Part shown: in pieces, positions 1 to 8,675 of the stretch
Layout: the number at the start of each line of letters is the position of its first letter
How positions within the stretch are numbered: position 1 is the stretch's first letter
Assembly: GCA_031287855.1 (NCBI GenBank)
Contig: JAITSL010000050.1
Location: forward strand, 1 to 64,000
DNA from: Candidatus Endomicrobiellum roisinitermitis
GTDB lineage: Bacteria; Elusimicrobiota; Endomicrobiia; Endomicrobiales; Endomicrobiaceae
Reading direction: 5' to 3'
Length of the DNA stretch: 64,000 nucleotides
Notes under the pieces: model-generated
Database searches by the model: none
The model's input: only the letters and a program-made list of their open reading frames with translations
What the model was told of the DNA's origin: nothing
Position numbers and translations under genes: made by a program

Positions 1-107
1 GGCTTGGAGGAAAATCCAGTCAGGGATTTTACCGAAAAGGAATCCCTCTCTCTCCGTACACTTTTAGGGTCAAAGTTAGTAGAAATAGTAAATTTAAGTT
101 TTAGGGT

Positions 108-141
108 CATAGGCAAAGCCAACGATTTGGCTTTGCCTATG
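108..141. repeat. Perfect inverted repeat CATAGGCAAAGCCAA-cgat-TTGGCTTTGCCTATG
   Basis: 15-bp perfect arms, 4-nt loop, read directly. Confidence 0.85.
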
Positions 142-204
142 GGATTTGAAGCTCGGAGCGTATTTTTTTTGAAAAGAACACGCTAGGATGCACTCCATAG
201 TTTA

Positions 205-450
205 CTACAACGCCAGTAGGCATATCAACATACGCACCATATAGTTTAACTTTTTTGCAAGTTTGTTAATTTGAGCTATTTTACAACCACCACACTCTGA
301 GCATATATAATAGCTATCTTTTTCAATAACAGTGCACGCAGCAGTGTTCTCATGTGGGGAACAAAAACAATAGAGGAGGTTATTTTGATTTGTTTTCGAA
401 GCTATTTTTGGAGTGGCTTCTGGCCGGAGGAATAATTTCTTTAATCTTTG
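205..450 (-). pseudogene. Remnant of a CHC2-type (DnaG/phage primase-like) zinc-finger protein
   Basis: Minus-strand translation LQRLKKLFLRPEATPKIASKTNQNNLLYCFCSPHENTAACTVIEKDSYYICSECGGCKIAQINKLAKKLNYM; CxC-PHE-N-TAA..Y.C..CG pattern typical of primase zinc fingers; no catalytic domain follows. Confidence 0.5.
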
Positions 451-751
451 AAGGTGATAAACCGTTTATAGTTGGAGTGGTAAAACTTCTTGATAAGAGT
501 ACTTTTTGAAACTACAAAGTAAGTTAGACATTAATAAGTTTTTTAAAAGCATACCATGATTTGCATTGATTGCGGTTGTTGTTTTAGCTTGTAAAATTTT
601 GCGTATAAATCTTAGTTTTATAGCTACTTGGAGATTATACCGATACCTGCTCTGTAAAATAGTTAATAAAGACACCCTAAATTTCCCATATATTTCCTTA
701 TACGGTTTTAATGGTTTAGAAAGAGCGATTGTAACTTTTTTGACCACGCTA

Positions 752-794
752 TTTTAAGGATAATTTGCAATGATATTGCAAATTATCCTTAAAA
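752..794. repeat. Perfect 19-bp inverted repeat upstream of DUF4143 ATPase
   Basis: TTTTAAGGATAATTTGCAA-TGATA-TTGCAAATTATCCTTAAAA; ends 33 nt before the GTG start at 828. Confidence 0.9.
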
Positions 795-827
795 TTATTA
801 TGATTGTAATTACAGGAGGTTAGACAA

Positions 828-2042
828 GTGTATTACAAAAGAACTCTTTCAAAAATCATTAAGAATGCATCCACCACATTCCCAGCAGTGCTTATTAATG
901 GGCCTCGTCAAGTAGGCAAAACAACACTTTTTGAGTATTTGATAAATGATAAAAGAACTTATGTATCACTTGATGACCCACGTGTTAGATCTATTGCAAA
1001 AAGTGATCCTGCCTTATTTTTTAAAACATATGCTCCTCCAATTTTAATAGATGAGATACAATATGTTCCAGAGCTGTTTCCTTATATAAAGATGATCATA
1101 GATAAAGAAAAAAAGAATGATTTGTTTTGGCTAACAGGTTCGCAAATGTTTTATTTAATGAAAAATATTACAGAGAGTTTAGCTGGACGAGTTGCAGTAT
1201 TAAATTTGCAAGGGTTATCTCAAAGAGAAAAGAATAAAAAACCAGATTGTTTACCATTTTTGCCTTCTTTTGAACTGAACAATAAAAAAAATACGCCAGC
1301 TTTAAATTTAGAAGAAATATATGCAATAATTTGGAAAGGGTCATATCCCCGCTTATTAACTGAAACTAAAATGAAGTGGGAACTGTTTTATGATTCTTAT
1401 ATAAATACGTATATTGAAAAAGACGTTAAAGCTCTTGTTAATATTATACAAGAACATAATTTTTTAAATTTTTTAAAAATTGTAGCTGCTAGAACAGGCC
1501 AACTATTAAATTATAATAGTATCGCTAGCGATATAGGAATAAGTGTAAATACAGTAAAATCTTGGGTATCAATTTTAGAAACATCTGGGTTAATTTTTCT
1601 TTTATATCCATATTCAACCAATGTTACTACAAGAGTTGTAAAAACTCCAAAACTTTATTTTTTTGATACTGGTCTTGTATGCTATTTGACTGGCTGGGAT
1701 ACTGTAAAAGTTTTGCAAAATGGAGCTATGAACGGAGCTATGTTAGAGACATATGTAATATCTGAAATTATAAAAAGCTATTGGCATAATGGCAAACGAG
1801 CCAGAGTCTATTTTTATAGAGATAAAAATCAAAAAGAAATCGATTTAATTATAGAACAAAATAATATGCTCTATCCTATTGAAATCAAGCGCACAGCTAA
1901 CCCTACGGCAAATGATGTAAAAAATTTTAATATTTTAAAATCTTTTAAAAAAAATATTGGAGCAGGCGCAATTGTTTGTTTAGTAGATTCACCACTGCCT
2001 ATAACGAAAAATACTTTGGCTATACCTTTGACATATTTATAA
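828..2042 (+). CDS. AAA ATPase with C-terminal DUF4143 (PD-(D/E)XK-like) domain
   Basis: Walker A GPRQVGKTT, Walker B ILIDEIQ, C-terminal KEIDLIIE...YPIEIKRTA; AGGAGG ribosome-binding site. Confidence 0.92.
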   Translation: MYYKRTLSKIIKNASTTFPAVLINGPRQVGKTTLFEYLINDKRTYVSLDDPRVRSIAKSDPALFFKTYAPPILIDEIQYVPELFPYIKMIIDKEKKNDLFWLTGSQMFYLMKNITESLAGRVAVLNLQGLSQREKNKKPDCLPFLPSFELNNKKNTPALNLEEIYAIIWKGSYPRLLTETKMKWELFYDSYINTYIEKDVKALVNIIQEHNFLNFLKIVAARTGQLLNYNSIASDIGISVNTVKSWVSILETSGLIFLLYPYSTNVTTRVVKTPKLYFFDTGLVCYLTGWDTVKVLQNGAMNGAMLETYVISEIIKSYWHNGKRARVYFYRDKNQKEIDLIIEQNNMLYPIEIKRTANPTANDVKNFNILKSFKKNIGAGAIVCLVDSPLPITKNTLAIPLTYL

Positions 2043-2049
2043 AACCGAT

Positions 2050-2310
2050 TTATCAACATGCTATCTAATTACTCCCACAAATAATTTACTGGAACTGTCC
2101 ATACATTTCCTCCAAACGGTACGAGTCCGTTTCCAGTAGTAAATTACAATTCCTTTTTTTAAGGAACAATGTTATGAAATTAAGGATAGATAACTCTGAT
2201 AAGATTTTAAACTAGATCAGACTTAAACTTTACCTTCCCATAATTACCACCATTTGTACTACCATTGCCTGCAACACTAAACGTGATATCATAATTGTTT
2301 GTCCTGCTAC
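2050..2310 (-). pseudogene. Degraded surface/adhesin-like protein fragments
   Basis: Minus-strand frames NNYDITFSVAGNGSTNGGNYGKVKFKSD and TGNGLVPFGGNVWTVPVNYLWE*; the AGTGTTGCAGG/GTAGCAGG(A/T)CAAACAATTA words recur near 38370. Confidence 0.4.
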
Positions 2311-2312
2311 AC

Positions 2313-2684
2313 TTATGTTTGTAGGTTAGAATTTTCTCTTCTTAATAGTATCCCTTTCATTGTATGATTGTTAAACATCATCATTGCAGTTTTTATGTTT
2401 TCTTCTGTGCAATTAAGGAGTACTTTCACTTCGGAATCTTTTTTAACCGGGTCAAGGCTACAAATTATACCCACAATTTTTAAACTTTCGTCATCACCTT
2501 TTACCAAATCTATGCCACTACCATCTTGGGATTTAGTACCATTAATATAACCATAATCTATAAGATAAATTAAGTTTGGAAATCGTGGATGCGGAGTATC
2601 TTTTGGTCTATCTATGGTTATTCCATTTTGTTCAACCCATTGTTCTAAAGTTTTAAAAAAATCTTCATTTTTTTCGTAAGACAT
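2313..2684 (-). CDS. Inorganic pyrophosphatase-like protein (short PPase-like family)
   Basis: IDRPKDTPHPRFPNLIYLIDYGYINGTKSQDGSGIDLVKG...IIC..D..KKDSEVKVLLNCTEE pattern. Confidence 0.65.
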   Translation of the reverse strand: MSYEKNEDFFKTLEQWVEQNGITIDRPKDTPHPRFPNLIYLIDYGYINGTKSQDGSGIDLVKGDDESLKIVGIICSLDPVKKDSEVKVLLNCTEENIKTAMMMFNNHTMKGILLRRENSNLQT

Positions 2685-2937
2685 ATAAAAATCCTCCGAT
2701 GTTAAAAGTACTATAAATTTAAGTTATTCCTTCACGCATATCTTCTATAGGAAATTTTGATTTTGCTCGTAACGACATTTATGCAATGCCAGCATACACA
2801 GCGTATGCCCATACAAAAACGCTATTTTTAACTTTGAAAGAGAGCCAGCAAGCAATAAAAGTTCTGGTTTTTTCATAACGCAATTATAGCAAATAAGCTA
2901 TCTACGCCAAAGCAACAACACACAATGCAGCAGATAT

Positions 2938-3293
2938 TGGTCTAGTTTAGAATCTTAACGGAGTTACCTCAAAGAGCAAGCTTATGAGCAATAAACATTT
3001 AATATTTCAAAAGGGGTTTCTCTAACAACCCTAATGCCTATGATTACTGTGAATTTTTTGGCAATGCAAGGCAAAAAACACAGACTTTATAGTGTAATAA
3101 ACACAAGTTTTTTAACGCAGCAGTGTAGAAAAAGGCATAGTAAGAATATGCTAAGGTTTTTAGACAGACCCAATTCATTGTGTGAAGCAAAATACATAAT
3201 ATAAGTCTTTCTTGTATTATTTTGCTAGTTTGCTAATTTGTTTAAATGTTTGTTGCGACTCTAGTAACCTAGGTAAGATACTAAGCTAGACCA
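2938..3293. mobile_element. MITE-like element copy 1 (outer element with nested inner element)
   Basis: TIRs TGGTCTAGTTTAGAATCTTA... / ...TAGTAACCTAGGTAAGATACTAAGCTAGACCA; same family as 5630, 25554, 38586; inner element about 3013-3171. Confidence 0.8.
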
Positions 3294-3424
3294 ACCAACA
3301 TATTTTCTATTTTTATGTGCATAACAAGTAAAAACATTGCACATATTTCAGTTGTTAGTAGATAAGATGAAAATATGAGCTTATTTTTGACAATCAACTT
3401 TTTTTCGTTTATAATTGCATAGGT

Positions 3425-4678
3425 ATGTCAAAATATCCGAAACAGAAAAGGGAAATTATGTTTAAACGAACAATACAGTCTGTAATTGAAAAAATAACAA
3501 AAGGGTTCCCTGTGATATTGTTAACTGGTATGAGACAAGTTGGTAAAAGTTGGTTGATGAATCATTTGGCAGAAAAAGGACGCAAGTATGTAACCCTTGA
3601 TGATTTAAAAGCTCGCAATCTTGCAAAAAATGATCCTGAAAGATTTATTCAAGAAAATGAGCCTCCTATTATAATAGACGAGGTACAATACGCTCTAGAA
3701 TTGTTCACTTATATTAAAATTTATTCTGACAAGGTAAATAAAGATGGACTATTTTGGCTTACAGGTTCTCAGAAATACAGGCTTATGCAAGGTGTTAGAG
3801 AATCGCTTGCGGGTCGTGTTGCTATACTTGATATGTTAGGACTATCGCATAAAGAAATTATTAAAAAACCTTTTGAGTCAAAACCATTTTTACCATCTAA
3901 AGAGCTGGCTTTAAAAAAAAGTTTGTCAAAACCTTTTACGTCACCTCAAATTTTTGAAAAAATATGGCAAGGGTCTTTTCCACGAATTATAGCTAACAAA
4001 AATACTGGCAGAAAAATTTTTTACGATTCTTATATTCAAACTTATATAGAGCGCGATGTTAGAGATTTTTATAATATAGAAAACGAGTTAGATTTTTACA
4101 ATTTTCTTATTGCTGTTGCTGCAAGAACAGGTCAACTGTTAAATTATTCTGACTTGAGCAAGGATGTGCATATTGATATAAGAACAGCAAAGTTGTGGCT
4201 TGAAATTTTAGAGCGGTCTGGCGTAGTACAGTTAATTTATCCGTACAGTTCAAACATTGCAAGTAGAGTTATAAAAACGCCAAAAATTTACTTTCTTGAT
4301 ACAGGGCTTGCATCGTTTTTATGTTCTTGGGATTCACCTGATTCTCTCAAAAATGGTGCCCAAAGTGGAAACATGCTTGAAACTTACGTATTTTCTGAAA
4401 TTTTAAAATCTTATTTGCACAATGGCGATAAACCAAATATATATTTTTATAGAGATAAAGATCAAAAAGAAATTGATTTTATAATTGAGAAAGATATGAC
4501 TTTGTATCCTATAGAAGTTAAAAAAACTGCAACCCCGGACTTTGGAGACTATAAAAATTTTAAGACTCTTTCTATATTAAAAAAAAAGGTTGGTACAGGG
4601 GCTGTAATTTGTCTGTATAAAAAAGTGATGTCTATACCAAACGAAAACATTATAATTGTACCAGTTTTAGAAATATAA
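3425..4678 (+). CDS. AAA ATPase with DUF4143 domain (likely start MFKRT at 3458)
   Basis: Walker A GMRQVGKSW, IIIDEVQ, KEIDFIIE...YPIEVKKTA; paralogue of 828-2042. Confidence 0.92.
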   Translation: MSKYPKQKREIMFKRTIQSVIEKITKGFPVILLTGMRQVGKSWLMNHLAEKGRKYVTLDDLKARNLAKNDPERFIQENEPPIIIDEVQYALELFTYIKIYSDKVNKDGLFWLTGSQKYRLMQGVRESLAGRVAILDMLGLSHKEIIKKPFESKPFLPSKELALKKSLSKPFTSPQIFEKIWQGSFPRIIANKNTGRKIFYDSYIQTYIERDVRDFYNIENELDFYNFLIAVAARTGQLLNYSDLSKDVHIDIRTAKLWLEILERSGVVQLIYPYSSNIASRVIKTPKIYFLDTGLASFLCSWDSPDSLKNGAQSGNMLETYVFSEILKSYLHNGDKPNIYFYRDKDQKEIDFIIEKDMTLYPIEVKKTATPDFGDYKNFKTLSILKKKVGTGAVICLYKKVMSIPNENIIIVPVLEI

Positions 4679-4801
4679 AGTTTTATTGTATATCTAACAC
4701 AGAATTCAAAATAAGGTTAGCATTGATTTTGTATTTATGATAATAAAAAAGTGAGTTTAGAATTCTTTTAATAATTTGTACTTGTTAAAAAAGGATAACA
4801 T

Positions 4802-5539
4802 ATGCAAGAAGCTTTACAAGATACTATAAATGTTTTAGGTAAATCAAAATACGTAATAGCTTTTACAGGTGCAGGCATTTCTGTTGCAAGTGGTATTCCT
4901 TCTTTTCGTGGAGAAAATGGTATTTGGAACAAGTATGAAGAAAAACTTTTTGATATAAACTATTTTATAAACCATACGCAAGAAACTTGGAGTATGCTTT
5001 GCGATGGGTTTTATGAAACTACTCTTAAGGCAACACCAAATGCAGCTCACGTTGCAATTGTCAAACTTGAGCAAAGCGGATTGTTAAAGTCTGTAGTTAC
5101 TCAAAATATTGATAACTTGCATACAAAAGCTGGAAATAAAAATGTCTATGAGCTTCACGGTAATGCGCAAAGACTGATTTGCATGAAAGACAATAGTAAG
5201 TACTCTATCACAGATTTTGATTTACAAGTTGCCCCTTGTTGCAAACTTTGTAATGCAATACTAAAGCCAGACTTTGTGTTTTTTGGAGAGATGTTGCCAG
5301 AATATGATCTGCAAATGTCTATAAAAGAGTGCTCTATATGTGATGTTATGCTTGTTATAGGTTCTACTGGCACTGTTTATCCTGCAGCTTCACTTCCATT
5401 TGAAGCGAAAAAACATAAGGCCACTATTATTGAAATTAACCCTTTGCCATCAACTTTTACAAACAATATTACAGACATTTTTATTTCATTAAAAGCTACA
5501 GAAGCAATGACTGAGATAATTAAACATTTCAACTTGTAA
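4802..5539 (+). CDS. cobB: Sir2-family NAD-dependent protein deacylase
   Basis: GAGISVASGIPSFRG, TQNIDNLHTKAG, ELHGN, KPDFVFFGEMLP motifs. Confidence 0.93.
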   Translation: MQEALQDTINVLGKSKYVIAFTGAGISVASGIPSFRGENGIWNKYEEKLFDINYFINHTQETWSMLCDGFYETTLKATPNAAHVAIVKLEQSGLLKSVVTQNIDNLHTKAGNKNVYELHGNAQRLICMKDNSKYSITDFDLQVAPCCKLCNAILKPDFVFFGEMLPEYDLQMSIKECSICDVMLVIGSTGTVYPAASLPFEAKKHKATIIEINPLPSTFTNNITDIFISLKATEAMTEIIKHFNL

Positions 5540-5629
5540 TGAGTTAATCGACCATTAGCGAAGATACGTTATTGTAAAAGTTCAAATTTATATTAACTTT
5601 TACATTCGCTTGACACATAAACAGTTAGC

Positions 5630-6004
5630 TGGTCTAGTTTAGTATCTTAACGGAGTTACCTCAAAGAGCAAGCTTATGAGCAATAAACATTTAATATTCC
5701 AAAAGGGCTGTGTCTAAAAACCCTAATGCATATAGTTGCTGTGAATTTTTTGACAATGCAAGGCAAAAAACGCAGGGCTTATAGTGATAAACACAAGTTT
5801 TTTAACGCAGCAGTGTAGAAAAAGGCACAGTAAGGATACGCACTAAGGTTTTTAGATAGACCCCATTCAGTGTTTGAAGCAAAATACATATAAGTCTTTC
5901 TTAGCTTATTATTTTGCAAGTTTGCTAATTTGATTAAATGTTTGTTGCGATTGCTCTGTGAGTGAGACACTCTAGTAACGTAGATAAGATTCTAAACTAG
6001 ACCA
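5630..6004. mobile_element. MITE-like element copy 2 (outer element with nested inner element)
   Basis: TGGTCTAGTTTAGTATCTTAACGGAG... / ...CTCTAGTAACGTAGATAAGATTCTAAACTAGACCA; inner element about 5705-5863 with GGG(C)TGTGTCTAAAAACCCTAATGC-like inverted ends. Confidence 0.85.
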
Positions 6005-6170
6005 AGCAAGCATACATTTATTTGCGAGTTTATATCTTTATATGATAATATTTGCTTTACATTTGTTAACGTTTCTAAAATGTTTTAATTTTTAAAGACT
6101 AGGTTATTAAAATGTATGGGTTGCGGGTTCATTTAACACAGTCTATAGTTTAGTAAAGGGTTAAGTAGTT

Positions 6171-6812
6171 ATGAAGAAGATAATGCCAAAAGGATTTTAT
6201 GCTATAACAGATGAAAAGTTGTCAAATGGGAAAGATAACATCGAAGTAGTTAAAGAGATGTTAGACAGCGGAGTAAAAATTTTACAATATAGAGAAAAAC
6301 ATAAACAAAAAATAGAAAAATTTAAACAATGTGAAATTATACGTAAATTGACGCAACAGTATAGCTGTCTTTTTATTGTAAACGATGATATAGACATAGC
6401 TTTAGCTGTAAAAAGTGATGGTCTTCATATAGGGCAAACCGATTTGCCTATAAGAAAAACAAGAGAACTTGTAGGACCTAACATGATTATAGGTTTATCA
6501 ACGCAATTCCAAAACCAAGCTTTACTTGCGCAAGAAGAGGGTGCAGATTATATAGGAGTAGGGCCGATATACCAAACTTTTACAAAAGATGATGCTTCGA
6601 GTCCTGTAGGCTTAGAATATTTAAAATTTTGTGTAGATAATATAAAAATTCCAAAAGTTGCAATTGGGGGTATTAAATTTTCAAATATTAAACAAGTCTT
6701 AAAATATAAGCCGGACAACGTTTGCATGATATCAGAAATTGTAATATCAAACAATATAAAGGGCACAATCAAAAAAGTAAAAGAGTTAATTAATGATCAA
6801 GATTATAACTAA
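6171..6812 (+). CDS. thiE: Thiamine phosphate synthase
   Basis: YAITDEKL, LQYREK, FIVNDDIDIALAVKSDGLHIGQ, YIGVGPIYQTFTK. Confidence 0.95.
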   Translation: MKKIMPKGFYAITDEKLSNGKDNIEVVKEMLDSGVKILQYREKHKQKIEKFKQCEIIRKLTQQYSCLFIVNDDIDIALAVKSDGLHIGQTDLPIRKTRELVGPNMIIGLSTQFQNQALLAQEEGADYIGVGPIYQTFTKDDASSPVGLEYLKFCVDNIKIPKVAIGGIKFSNIKQVLKYKPDNVCMISEIVISNNIKGTIKKVKELINDQDYN

Positions 6813-7118
6813 AAGGTTTAATATAAACACTAAACACACTGTAAATATTTACGATTTTTTACGATGTAGTAAATACTACCCATACACATTGCAAACAATT
6901 TCCCAATAAAATGTTTAACAAGTAAAGTTACGTATCGATCTTTTAGTATTTTAATACTTAAAAGAACTTGTAGTAAAAATTTTATAAGTTGTTTTGACTA
7001 TATGTGTCTATTTAAAGAGTTAACAAAGTTAATATTAAATAAATTCCCAAGTATACTTTGCAAAATTTATAACGTTTTGATATATAAAACGAGTTGTTAA
7101 TAAAAAAGGAGTTTAAGT

Positions 7119-8339
7119 ATGAGAAAATTTGTAAATAGTTTACCAGCAAAATTGATTCTAAGCATGATTGTTGGAAGCATAGCTGGCTGTTATGTTGAAA
7201 ATAATATTATGCAAGTTATTGTTACTATAGAGAAACTTTTAGGATCTTTTATTTTCTTTTGTGTTCCTCTTATTGTAATTGGTTTTATAACGCCCTCAAT
7301 TACTAAACTAGGACAAAGTGTTTCTAAAGTTTTAGGGCTTGCTTTTTTGTTAGCTTATATATCAAGCATTGGCGCAGCATTTATGTCTTTATTTGCAGGG
7401 TTTGAGCTTATTCCTCATTTAAACATTAGTTCACATGTTATGCAGGCAAAAGAGTTACCAAAAGTAATATTTGAGTTAAATGTCACCCCTATTATAAATG
7501 CTATGGGCGCTTTATTTATTTCTGTTATTATTGGGATAGCAGCTTGTTGGACAAAGTCTACAATAGCAATAAAATTATTAGAAGAATTTCACCAGATAGT
7601 TCTTTCTATAGTTACAAGGATATTAGTTCCAATATTACCTTTTTTTGTTGGTTGCACATTTTGTTCTTTATCTTATGAAGGCGTTATCGCAAAACAGTTA
7701 CCGATTTTTGCAGTCGTAGTGTTAATTGTAATTGTAGAGCATTATATATGGCTTACAGTTTTGTATGGTATTGCTGCTATATATTCTAAAAAAAGTCCTT
7801 TTAAAATTTTAAAATATTATGGACCTGCATATCTTATAGCAATTGGTACTATGAGCTCGGCTGCTACTTTGCCTATAGCCTTAGAATGTGCAAGAAAGTC
7901 AGAAGTGTTACGTGAGGATATGGTAGATTTTGGTATACCGCTCTTTTCAAATATACATGTTTGTGGGTCTGTTCTTACTGAAGTATTTTTTGTAATGGTT
8001 GTTTCTCAAATCTATTATGGTCACTTGCCTTCTGTAGGACTTATGGTTTTGTTTTGTTTGTTGTTAGGATTGTTTGCTGTAGGAGCTCCAGGTGTACCAG
8101 GTGGTACAGTAATAGCATCTTTAGGGCTTATCATCAGTGTGCTTGGGTTTGATAGCAGCGCAACAGCACTTATTCTTAGTATTTTCGCATTGCAAGACAG
8201 TTTTGGTACAGCTTGCAATATTACAGGAGATGGTGCTTTGACACTTATACTTACAAAGTTTGTTGAAAAGCTTAAACCAAACGCCAAATTTATAAATGAT
8301 AATTTAAATAATTCTTTAAGTTGTGCAGAAAAAATATAA
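7119..8339 (+). CDS. Dicarboxylate/amino acid:cation symporter (DAACS family)
   Basis: Multi-TM protein with SSAATLPIALECA and GVPGGTVIASLGLI...DSFGTACNITGDGALTLI. Confidence 0.92.
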   Translation: MRKFVNSLPAKLILSMIVGSIAGCYVENNIMQVIVTIEKLLGSFIFFCVPLIVIGFITPSITKLGQSVSKVLGLAFLLAYISSIGAAFMSLFAGFELIPHLNISSHVMQAKELPKVIFELNVTPIINAMGALFISVIIGIAACWTKSTIAIKLLEEFHQIVLSIVTRILVPILPFFVGCTFCSLSYEGVIAKQLPIFAVVVLIVIVEHYIWLTVLYGIAAIYSKKSPFKILKYYGPAYLIAIGTMSSAATLPIALECARKSEVLREDMVDFGIPLFSNIHVCGSVLTEVFFVMVVSQIYYGHLPSVGLMVLFCLLLGLFAVGAPGVPGGTVIASLGLIISVLGFDSSATALILSIFALQDSFGTACNITGDGALTLILTKFVEKLKPNAKFINDNLNNSLSCAEKI

Positions 8340-8675
8340 GCTTGGTTGTAAGGGTTAATATAGTTTAGTATCGTAATAGTGGTATCTTAAACTTGATTTT
8401 GTACTTTTTTGAAAATTTTAATGATTCTCTCATAAGAAGTTGAGTGTGGGAACTTAAAGGACAAAATTAGGGTATATCTGTTTGGTTCCCTTTACTTTTT
8501 AATGACATACTTTAAAAATTTATTGATATATTTTTCAAAAAAAAATAAAATATATTACGTTGCTTTCTTTATTAAGTAAAGCAACAAAATTGCTAAGAGA
8601 ATAGTTCTCTTTATGCTCTTTGTTTTTTTGAGCAAGATTTAGACAACAAGATAAAAAATATAGGAGAATTGCCAA

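Noticed and set aside
4-186. 60-aa ORF at window start
   Set aside because: Contains the perfect inverted repeat 108-141, no ribosome-binding site or recognisable domain
466-747. 93-aa minus-strand ORF
   Set aside because: No recognisable family or start context; may be decayed DNA but cannot be assigned
5779-5970. 63-aa minus ORF inside MITE copy 2
   Set aside because: Not conserved in frame in the other MITE copies; no transposase motif
8350-8400. TAGTTTAGTATCGTAATAGTGGTATCTTA resembling a MITE end
   Set aside because: Only partial similarity, no matching second end; too weak to call
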